From SKGA01 sp051819745 (GTDB taxonomy: Archaea > Nanobdellota > Nanobdellia > Woesearchaeales > SKGA01), in NCBI GenBank assembly GCA_051819745.1, contig JBNJGO010000031.1, positions 1 through 11,778 of the forward strand: a stretch of 11,778 nucleotides of DNA, given 5' to 3'. A program made the position numbers and the translations under genes. Shown here piece after piece: positions 5,187-11,778 of the stretch (positions within the stretch are counted from its first letter, which is position 1; every line of letters starts with the position of its first letter). Under the pieces are notes generated by a model, which saw only the letters and a list, made by a program, of their open reading frames with translations, was not told where the DNA came from and searched no databases.

Positions 5187-7241
5187 ATGCTCGTTGGAAA
5201 AATTTTTGGGAAAGTAACAACAAAAGAATTTCGTTTTATCGTCGAACATGATATAACTACTTTTGATTACGTTCAAGTGTATCATGAAGTATATGATTAT
5301 GTATTATGTCAAGTTGTTGAACTTGAAAAACAAGAATCGATGACTACTGCAACATGCAATATTATTGGTTACAAAGATGCTAAAGACGGTCGTATAAAAA
5401 AATTAAAAATACCTTTTGAACCTGGAAGTGAAGTATTCTTAGCGGATAATGATTTTATCAGTGAAGTTGTTCGTTTGGAAGAAACTGATAAGGGTGCATT
5501 CATCGGTCATCTCGAGGGAAAAGACATTCCCATTCATATTGATTTAAGGAAATTATTAACAAAACACCTTGCTATTCTTGCAAAATCTGGTTCTGGAAAA
5601 AGTTATACTGTTGGTGTTTTGCTTGAAGAAATACTTGATAAGAAAGTTCCTCTCATCGTCATCGATCCTCATGGCGAGTATTCTTCAATGAAATATGAAA
5701 ATAATCGAGATGATGAAATTTCTCTTATGTCAAGATTTGATATTTCTCCAGAATCATTTTCGATCATTGAATATGGGGATCCTTCAATCTCGCCAAAAGC
5801 AAGACCTTTACAATTAAGTAATGATTTGTCTCCTGAAGAATTACTTGATATTCTTCCTGCAAAACTTTCAAGCACACAAACAGGATTATTTTATAGTGCT
5901 GTCCAACACCTTGAGACTTGTGATCTCGACTCCGTACTTTCAAATCTTCATCAAGAAGAATCTAATGCAAAATGGAACGTTATTAACGTTGTCAATCAAC
6001 TTAAGAAAATGGGGTTGTTTTCTCCCGCCCCAACATCGCTTCATGATATGGTGCAATCAGGATCCTGTTCGATTATCAATCTCAAAGGTGTCGATCCTCA
6101 CATTCAAGATATTTTAGTCTATAAGCTCGCTAAAGATTTATTTTCTGCCCGGAAAAAAAATAAGATACCTCCTTTTTTTCTCGTTATTGAAGAAGCTCAT
6201 AATTATTGTCCCGAGCGTAGTTTCGGCGAGAAAAAATCTTCTTCCATACTCAGAAACATTGCCAGCGAAGGTCGTAAGTTCGGCTTAGGTATGGCTGTAG
6301 TTAGTCAGCGACCTGCACGGGTTGATAAATCTGTATTAAGCCAGTGCAGTACCCAAATGATTATGAAAGTAACCAATCCTAATGATATCAAAGCAATCTC
6401 GAATAGTGTTGAAGGATTAACATCAAGTTCTGAAAAAGAAATGCAAGATGTTCCTGTTGGTACTGCTATTGTTACAGGCGTTACTGAAGTTCCTCTCTTT
6501 GTTAAAATTCGTCCTCGAAAAAGTCTTCACGGGGGTTATGCTGTTGATATGTTGTCTGCTGACCAACAAGAAAATCAATCAGATATTTCTTCTCTTCAAA
6601 ATTCCGAATTCTCTACTGAAGATGATTCTCTTATCGAAAAAGTCGACGAGTTCAAATCTCAAGAAATACTTCCTCTTATCAAACCCTCCTTATCAAAAAA
6701 AGATCTTAAACTCATGAGCACAAAACCAATTTCGCATATAGAAACGGTTCTCTATCCTGCCTACTTGCTCTCTTGTAAAGAAAATAACACTTCTTTTTCT
6801 CTTCTTGTCAATCGTGTTTCAGGAACTGTTGTTATCGACAAGGATACTTTTCAAAACGTTTCCATTCCTCCTGTTTCGTCATTATCTTCATCACAACTTC
6901 AAGTATTACAATATATTTTTAACAATCAGCCTGTTAACAATCAAGTCTTAAAAAATAATGTTGTTATTTCTCCTGAAGACCCTTCTTATGCTGATCTTTT
7001 AGAAAAAAACCTTATAGTCCTCAAGGATGGTTCTGCGTCCTTAAATCCTTCTTTTTTATTTGAAAAACTTTCTACCGTTAAGACGTTTGCTGTTATCGAC
7101 CACAAAAGTATTTATTACGATGAAAAAAAAGAACCTTCTTATTCGTATGAAAATATTGTTGAATTGTTAAAACCATTCACAACAATTACTGATCATTCCA
7201 ATTGTTTTATCGTTAGTTACGAGGTGGAATATGAATCATAA
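5187..7241 (+). CDS. HerA-like DUF87 ATPase with long C-terminal extension
   Basis: This 684-residue protein belongs to the HerA/FtsK branch of hexameric DNA-pumping ATPases. The N-terminal 110 residues form the HAS-barrel-like beta domain. Walker A is AKSGSGKS at 132-139, with Ala in place of the first Gly. A second conserved strand reads VIDPHGEY (158-165), Walker B is LVIEEAH (332-338), and EGRKFG (361-366) and SQRPARVDK (373-381) carry the sensor and arginine-finger-type residues. HerA normally partners the nuclease NurA in end resection, but no NurA is in the window. Residues about 450-684 extend past the usual end: a Ser/Gln/Asp-rich linker, then a beta-rich module (VLYPAYLLS, then LLVNRVSGTVVID) and a possible winged-helix segment near 570-620. 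The start has no ribosome binding site and fits leaderless expression. The last 11 bases overlap the next gene. ATPase family is certain; the DNA role is inferred. Confidence 0.88.
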   Translation: MLVGKIFGKVTTKEFRFIVEHDITTFDYVQVYHEVYDYVLCQVVELEKQESMTTATCNIIGYKDAKDGRIKKLKIPFEPGSEVFLADNDFISEVVRLEETDKGAFIGHLEGKDIPIHIDLRKLLTKHLAILAKSGSGKSYTVGVLLEEILDKKVPLIVIDPHGEYSSMKYENNRDDEISLMSRFDISPESFSIIEYGDPSISPKARPLQLSNDLSPEELLDILPAKLSSTQTGLFYSAVQHLETCDLDSVLSNLHQEESNAKWNVINVVNQLKKMGLFSPAPTSLHDMVQSGSCSIINLKGVDPHIQDILVYKLAKDLFSARKKNKIPPFFLVIEEAHNYCPERSFGEKKSSSILRNIASEGRKFGLGMAVVSQRPARVDKSVLSQCSTQMIMKVTNPNDIKAISNSVEGLTSSSEKEMQDVPVGTAIVTGVTEVPLFVKIRPRKSLHGGYAVDMLSADQQENQSDISSLQNSEFSTEDDSLIEKVDEFKSQEILPLIKPSLSKKDLKLMSTKPISHIETVLYPAYLLSCKENNTSFSLLVNRVSGTVVIDKDTFQNVSIPPVSSLSSSQLQVLQYIFNNQPVNNQVLKNNVVISPEDPSYADLLEKNLIVLKDGSASLNPSFLFEKLSTVKTFAVIDHKSIYYDEKKEPSYSYENIVELLKPFTTITDHSNCFIVSYEVEYES

Positions 7242-8142
7242 TCTTGACTCATGGACTGCTTTTCTATCAAGCATACATCAACAAACAGTTGTTGATACTC
7301 GGCGCTCCCACCAAAAGACCATCGAGGAACTTTCTTCATTGTTAGAGTCGACAATTCTTCGTCAAGCAGATAATATGTTAACAAAAGGTTCTATAGGTCT
7401 TTTATTTTCAGGTGGTGTTGATTCTACATTTATCGCGCACGTTCTCACTAAACACAATAAACCCTTTAAAGCAATAACAATTGGTTTTCAAGATAATGAT
7501 TCGCAAAAATATCCTGATGATGTAGCTTCTGCAATCGATATTGCAAAAGAATTATCTCTTGATTTTTCATTTAATATTCTTGATTTCAGACAAATTCGTG
7601 AATCGTTTTTACAAACAGCACAAGCTTTAGGTTCTGATGCGATAACAAATATTAATATCGGTGTTGGTAGTGTTGAATACAGTGCAATCAGAGAATTACT
7701 CCGGCTCGATCCTGCAATAAAAGGGGTGTTTGGTGGTCTTGGCAGTGAAGAAATATTTGCTGGTTACCAACGACATCTTGAATCAGAAAACAGTAATGAT
7801 GAATGTTGGAAAGGATTGTTTGCAATGTTTGAAAGAGATATTATGCGCGAGCAAGCTATCGCAAAACATTTTGGGGTTGAATTACTCGTTCCTTTTCTTG
7901 ATTCTCATGTAATTTCTTATGCAATGACTATTCCTTCTCAGATGAAGCTAAATGATGAGGGAAACAAATATATTTTCCGCGAATCCGCGGTTTACAACGG
8001 TCTTTGCAAATCTTGGGCGTTTCGTCCTAAAAAAGCCGCGCAGTATGGTTCTCGCACACAACATGCTCTTGCCAAAGTTTCTCGACAGGAGGGTTTTCGC
8101 TACATTTCTTTATATCTCGATAGTTTAAAGAAGAATTGCTAA
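7231..8142 (+). CDS. Asparagine-synthase-like amidotransferase domain protein, no glutaminase domain
   Basis: This 303-residue protein corresponds to the synthetase half of asparagine synthase B. It has the ATP pyrophosphatase loop SGGVDST (60-66), ITIGFQ (82-87), the GGLGSEEIFAGY motif (168-179), LLVPFLD (218-224) and RPKKAAQYGS (265-274). The N-terminal glutaminase domain, with its catalytic Cys2, is absent. The first 50 residues are helical and unlike it. The protein may use free ammonia, receive it from a separate glutaminase, or adenylate some carboxylate other than aspartate. GAGGTGG at 7221-7227 lies inside the HerA-like gene and only three bases before the ATG. The 11-base overlap (7231-7241) implies shared transcription and coupled translation. 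Full-length synthases run to about 500-550 residues, so this is a reduced form seen in some archaea. The substrate is not known. Confidence 0.82.
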   Translation: MNHNLDSWTAFLSSIHQQTVVDTRRSHQKTIEELSSLLESTILRQADNMLTKGSIGLLFSGGVDSTFIAHVLTKHNKPFKAITIGFQDNDSQKYPDDVASAIDIAKELSLDFSFNILDFRQIRESFLQTAQALGSDAITNINIGVGSVEYSAIRELLRLDPAIKGVFGGLGSEEIFAGYQRHLESENSNDECWKGLFAMFERDIMREQAIAKHFGVELLVPFLDSHVISYAMTIPSQMKLNDEGNKYIFRESAVYNGLCKSWAFRPKKAAQYGSRTQHALAKVSRQEGFRYISLYLDSLKKNC

Positions 8143-8161
8143 TTTCTGCTTTATGTAGATG

Positions 8162-8170
8162 TTTTTTTTT
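8162..8170 (+). terminator. T9 terminator after the asparagine-synthase-like gene
   Basis: A run of nine T lies 20 bases after the stop codon and just before the TATA box of the next gene. It fits archaeal intrinsic termination, which needs only a T tract. Confidence 0.5.
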
Positions 8171-8177
8171 AGAAATG

Positions 8178-8188
8178 TTTATAAAATA
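8178..8188 (+). promoter_or_regulatory. TATA box of the protease gene
   Basis: TTTATAAAATA has its TTTATAAA core centred about 25 bases before ATG 8207 and 40 before ATG 8222. The first distance matches a leaderless transcript starting on or beside the 8207 ATG. No GGTG-type ribosome binding site precedes either ATG. Confidence 0.6.
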
Positions 8189-8206
8189 TCTTGAGCGCGA
8201 TGTTGT

Positions 8207-11200
8207 ATGAATGTGTTGGTTATGTTTGGTACTGTTCGTTTTGTGGGATTATTTTTTTTGGTTTTTTTACTGCTAGCTTTACCGCTAGCCTGCTCTCTTG
8301 TCAATACCTCGACAATTCTTACTATTGAAAGACCAACTCCTCTTCCTGTAACTTCCACTGACTCTTTTGATATTATTGTAAATAACACTGGTTCTGAAAG
8401 TATAGAAAATATAAGTATTAACATGACCTTCCAGAACCAGCTTTTTTCTCTTGAGAATATTTCAATCACTCCAGAACAGAACACATCCCATTCTGCCTTG
8501 TTGACTAAAACGAATTCTTCACTTGAACCAAACAATACAATTCTATTCTCATTTAATGCAACAGCAGATATGCAAGGAATAGAAAACGTATCTTTAGTTG
8601 TGGATGCTGTTTCCACTACTAATTCAACTCAAGAAAGGTCTTCTTTTGAGATTGTAGTCGGCGATATGTTCGAAAATGATGATACTTTTTCAAATAGTTC
8701 ATTTATTCCTGTCAATGGTAGTGCTCAACAACGAAGTTTCATCCCTTATAATGATACTGATATAGTTCGTTTTAATGCGGTTCAAGGGGCCCAGTATATC
8801 CTCAAAACATTTGATCTCATTTCTTCAGACACGAACATTTCGATTATTGATACTGATAATGAGACTGTACTCGCCTCCAATGACGATGTGTTAGATGGTA
8901 GTTTTCCTCGTTCGACCATTTACTGGACGGCACCCTCCTCGGATAATTATTCTATTCTTATTGGGAACAGCGATTCTTCCCCCGGATCATATTCGCTTAA
9001 GGCACAGCAATTATCCAATATTTCCTTGGAATTCATTAATTTTTCAAATAATCGTAGTGCTCAAAAAGACCATATGTTTTCTGTCAAACTGAACGTTTCT
9101 TGTGGTGGGGTAGGGTGTACAAACATATCTGTTTATTTGGATCCAAGAAAAGACAGTTCTTCAAGAAAACACTCTACTGTTATTGATCCGTATGCTGTTT
9201 CTTCTCATAACTTATTGCAAGGCACATATCATCCAGTAACTCTTCATCTTAATGTTTCTCCAGAAACTTCACAAAAAGATATTTCCTCCGACACTCGTGA
9301 ACTGAAAACACCAAGTAATATTTTATCAAGAAAACAAATGCTATCAAGCAAACGTCAAGAAGTTATTTCCAGACTTTCCTCTCAACAGCATCCTTCGCAA
9401 TCTCAACCAGATAATTCTTATGTGTTCAATTCTTTACCTCTCATGACACTTAACCTCACCCCTGATCAAATCGCCGACCTTGAGAATTCATCGCTCATCA
9501 CAGGAGTATATCAAGAACCGGTCCTTAGCGTCAGTCTTGATGAAGGAATTTCCCTTGTTTCTGCCGATAATATGTGGTCTGAAACCTTCTCGTCCACGTC
9601 TCTTGTTGGTGAAGGACAAACCGTTTGTGTTCTTGATACGGGAATTGATTATACTCATGAGGATTTTGGAGGGTATGAGTCATTTCCCAATTCAAAAGTG
9701 ATTGGGGGTTATGATGTTGTCAATGAAGATGACGATCCTTTCGATGATAATGGTCATGGAACTCACGTTTCAGGAATAATATCTTCGACTGACTCAACAT
9801 TTAAAGGTACTGCTCCAAATTCTTCTATTGTTGCTGTAAAAGTCTGTGATAGTGTTGGGACTTGTGAATCTCAACATATTCTTCAGGGATTTGATTGGTG
9901 TCTTTCCCACGCCCAAGAGTATAATATTTCTGTTCTCTCGCTAAGCGTTGGTGGTTCCACCACTCCCATTTCTTCTTATTGTTCGGGACCTATTCCTGAT
10001 GCTATAAATTATGCTCGTGATAATGGTTTTTTTGTAACTGTCGCTGCGGGAAATAATGATTGGTCGACAGGTGTTTCGTATCCTTCGTGTGCGAAGGGTG
10101 CTTTTACGGTAAGTGCCATAGAAAAGGATGATGAGACTATACGTTATAATAGGGGTAATCTGACAAACATTCTTGCTCCAGGATATCAGATATCATCTTC
10201 AAAAATAGGTGGTGGCCACATATTATTATCAGGAACCTCGATGGCTACACCATTCACGGCAGGCGCCGGCCTACTACTCAATCAATATTACCAGTTATAT
10301 GATGGGCTTCAATTACATGCTGATCGTATTGCTTCTGCTATTGAGTCATCTGGACCTTTACGAGAAGATTCTACCACTGGAAACTATTATCCTCGCCTTG
10401 ATGTTTTTTCAGCGTATGAGTCGTTTTCATTTCCGAAAGGAATCATCCCTACTGATCCGACAGCAGTTCCATTCTATACTATCTCTGACAACCCTCAAGA
10501 CATAACACTATCTGCGAATAACTCAACAAGTATTGAGTGGATTGTCAATGCTACTGGTGATTTCGGATTATATGATTTTTTTGCATTCACCAGTCAAGAT
10601 GGTGTATATCAAGAAATCAAATCTTCAACTCGAATAATTAATATAACGGATAACACTCTACCTACAGTCACACTCCATCGTCCTGAAAATAATTCCTGGA
10701 CTTCTTCACCAAATCAAACCATTGCATTTATGGTGGATGATCCTATAGATAACAACCTCACTTGTGATCTTGTGCTTGATGATGTTCTAAACACAACATT
10801 TTCAAGTATTTCCCGTCAAAAAATACATAATTATTCCCTCGAACTTTCTGATGGTAATTATTCGTGGATGATTAATTGTACTGATAAGTCAGGAAATTAC
10901 AACTCTTCTCCCGCTTATCACATCCCAATTGATACTATCGATCCTAACATAACAAATATCTCATTTTCTTCCGAGACTTTTTTTAATGGTGTTTCAACTA
11001 TCGTAAACATAACCTTTTTTGAGAATGATTCTGGAGTGAATGTCTCGCCCTCAATCATATTTGCTAATAATTCTTTTGAATCATCGTTGCAAGGAAATTC
11101 TTCTCTTATCGCAAACATTACTCCTTCTGATGAGGGATTATCTTCTTTTTCCCTGAACCTATCTGATAGTGCAGGTAATACTATTCGTGTTAATGAGTCA

Positions 11201-11778
11201 GTTGTTGTCGGTTCAAAAGTGCAGTTCTCGAATGTATCCTTTTCGAATGAATCTTTAGTCAAACTACATAATAGTACTTTGCGGACATCGATTGTAGGTT
11301 CGTTTAATACAACTGCAACTTCGAATGTCTCGATTGCCGAATTTAATCATCTTCCATCATACATCGCTCAAGATCTGAATACTTCGATTCGATTCGAACA
11401 ATATGATTTTGATACTTCTATTCTTGAAACGTTGGATTGGGTGCAGATAAACATTTCTTATAATGAGAGTGAATTGTCAGGTATTGATCCTTTAACACTA
11501 TCGCTTTCAAGATATAATCAGTCGTCTTCACAATGGATTGAATTATCAGAAAACCTTTCTTTTGTAACGAGTATTGGTCATAATATAACACAGCAGTACG
11601 TGTGGGCCAATGTCTCTACACTTAGCACGTATGGTCTTTCCGGAGAAAAAGTGTTGTGTCAAGATGATGGCGAAGTTCCTTCCTCCGGTTGTTACTTTGA
11701 TAGCGTTTTATATACGTCAGGTTATATTTGTCAAGGATCCCATCAATCAACGGCGTGTTCGACTCCTGATTCTTCTCC
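8207..11778 (+). CDS. Large exported subtilisin-family (S8) serine protease, 5' part (runs off the window)
   Basis: The frame is open for 1190 codons to the window end, so the C-terminus is missing. Numbering is from ATG 8207; ATG 8222 is the alternative start. The order is: hydrophobic signal peptide (about 12-28, FLVFLLLALPLA); an Asn/Ser/Thr-rich beta-sandwich (35-150); a PPC-like domain (about 153-267, with NDTDIVRFNAVQGAQYILK and WTAPSSDNYSILI); a C-x4-C module (Cys299/Cys304); an I9-like propeptide end (LMTLNLTPDQIADLENSS); and the S8 domain (about 470-740). The triad is complete: Asp477 in LDTGID, His517 in NGHGTHVSG, oxyanion Asn616 in AAGNND, Ser678 in GTSMATP. Ig-like modules follow, one with paired Cys853/Cys891 (SWMINCTDKSGN). 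Then comes a PGF-pre-PGF-like sandwich (about 1060-1145) and a Cys-rich start (1151-1184). It should be secreted or cell-surface and heavily N-glycosylated. Targets are unknown. Confidence 0.9.
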   Translation, partial: MNVLVMFGTVRFVGLFFLVFLLLALPLACSLVNTSTILTIERPTPLPVTSTDSFDIIVNNTGSESIENISINMTFQNQLFSLENISITPEQNTSHSALLTKTNSSLEPNNTILFSFNATADMQGIENVSLVVDAVSTTNSTQERSSFEIVVGDMFENDDTFSNSSFIPVNGSAQQRSFIPYNDTDIVRFNAVQGAQYILKTFDLISSDTNISIIDTDNETVLASNDDVLDGSFPRSTIYWTAPSSDNYSILIGNSDSSPGSYSLKAQQLSNISLEFINFSNNRSAQKDHMFSVKLNVSCGGVGCTNISVYLDPRKDSSSRKHSTVIDPYAVSSHNLLQGTYHPVTLHLNVSPETSQKDISSDTRELKTPSNILSRKQMLSSKRQEVISRLSSQQHPSQSQPDNSYVFNSLPLMTLNLTPDQIADLENSSLITGVYQEPVLSVSLDEGISLVSADNMWSETFSSTSLVGEGQTVCVLDTGIDYTHEDFGGYESFPNSKVIGGYDVVNEDDDPFDDNGHGTHVSGIISSTDSTFKGTAPNSSIVAVKVCDSVGTCESQHILQGFDWCLSHAQEYNISVLSLSVGGSTTPISSYCSGPIPDAINYARDNGFFVTVAAGNNDWSTGVSYPSCAKGAFTVSAIEKDDETIRYNRGNLTNILAPGYQISSSKIGGGHILLSGTSMATPFTAGAGLLLNQYYQLYDGLQLHADRIASAIESSGPLREDSTTGNYYPRLDVFSAYESFSFPKGIIPTDPTAVPFYTISDNPQDITLSANNSTSIEWIVNATGDFGLYDFFAFTSQDGVYQEIKSSTRIINITDNTLPTVTLHRPENNSWTSSPNQTIAFMVDDPIDNNLTCDLVLDDVLNTTFSSISRQKIHNYSLELSDGNYSWMINCTDKSGNYNSSPAYHIPIDTIDPNITNISFSSETFFNGVSTIVNITFFENDSGVNVSPSIIFANNSFESSLQGNSSLIANITPSDEGLSSFSLNLSDSAGNTIRVNESVVVGSKVQFSNVSFSNESLVKLHNSTLRTSIVGSFNTTATSNVSIAEFNHLPSYIAQDLNTSIRFEQYDFDTSILETLDWVQINISYNESELSGIDPLTLSLSRYNQSSSQWIELSENLSFVTSIGHNITQQYVWANVSTLSTYGLSGEKVLCQDDGEVPSSGCYFDSVLYTSGYICQGSHQSTACSTPDSS
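8252..8268 (+). repeat. T8 and T7 homopolymer runs inside the signal peptide codons
   Basis: T8 (8252-8259) and T7 (8262-8268) are separated by two G. They encode the Phe/Leu/Val core of the signal peptide. Such runs are prone to slippage, and a one-base change would abolish the protease. Confidence 0.5.
8272..8289 (+). repeat. Paired GCTAGC hexamers in the signal peptide coding region
   Basis: Two identical self-complementary hexamers, GCTAGC at 8272-8277 and 8284-8289, are separated by six bases and can pair as a 6-bp stem. They encode the Leu-Ala-Leu-Pro-Leu-Ala end of the signal peptide. The repeat may simply reflect the repeated Leu-Ala. Confidence 0.4.

Noticed and set aside
5821..6117. 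Second open frame inside the HerA-like gene, + strand
   Set aside because: A shifted reading of the ATPase region between its Walker motifs; its Leu/Phe-rich product has no family and no ribosome binding site.
5187..8142. HerA-NurA DNA repair or Sir2-HerA-type defence operon
   Set aside because: No NurA nuclease, Sir2 or other nuclease/effector domain is encoded next to the HerA-like gene; the only partner is the AsnB-like protein.
8222..8293. Lipoprotein signal at Cys29 of the protease (PLAC)
   Set aside because: The residues before the Cys do not fit a lipobox well (Pro at -3, Leu at -2); an ordinary signal peptide is more likely.
8179..8616. Open frame of 145 codons on the minus strand
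   Set aside because: It lies antisense to the signal peptide and N-terminal domain of the protease, shows no recognisable domain, and its composition mirrors the Ser/Thr/Asn-rich coding strand.
10918..11262. Open frame of 114 codons on the minus strand
   Set aside because: Antisense to the Ig-like part of the protease, whose frame is continuous and domain-supported; the peptide has no known motif.

Overview
This AT-rich window reads as chromosomal DNA from an archaeon. Direct evidence is the run of archaeal/eukaryotic-type genes (ribosomal protein L37Ae, RNA polymerase subunit P, KEOPS subunit Pcc1, prefoldin beta, UPF0147), archaeal TATA boxes, GAGGTG-type ribosome binding sites and a tRNA without an encoded CCA end. 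The last gene has features I associate with surface proteins of DPANN lineages such as Woesearchaeota and Pacearchaeota: very many N-x-S/T sequons, paired-Cys Ig-like modules and a C-x4-C surface motif. The phylum is an inference; the archaeal domain is near certain.

Layout: everything is on the + strand. A promoter at 87-123 drives a bifunctional phosphoglucose/phosphomannose isomerase (181-1212). A tRNA-Pro(TGG) with its own TATA box follows (1304-1378). Next is a compact information-processing cluster: L37Ae, a 45-residue RNA polymerase subunit P, Pcc1 (4-nt overlap), prefoldin beta and UPF0147, ending at a T-rich terminator near 2832-2866. A second transcription unit starts at a TATA box near 2903. 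It holds a ribbon-helix-helix/nucleotidyltransferase fusion and a radical-SAM methylthiotransferase of the t6A-modifying type, coupled by TAATG. A third unit holds a HerA-like DUF87 ATPase with a long C-terminal extension, overlapping an asparagine-synthase-like gene that lacks the glutaminase domain; it ends at a T9 run. The remaining third of the window is the start of one very large exported subtilisin-family (S8) protease, cut off by the window end after about 1190 codons. No stretch longer than about 300 bases lacks a gene.

Functional links: Pcc1 (t6A synthesis at tRNA position 37) and the methylthiotransferase (t6A to ms2t6A) act on the same nucleotide in sequence. L37Ae, subunit P and prefoldin serve translation, transcription and folding. 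The sugar isomerase, the nucleotidyltransferase fusion and the sequon-rich exported protease share a loose sugar/glycan theme, but the sequence does not prove a link. The best candidates for something little described are the RHH/nucleotidyltransferase fusion with its altered signature loop and the HerA/asparagine-synthase overlapping pair. I do not see a clear new defence or mobile system, CRISPR array or insertion sequence.
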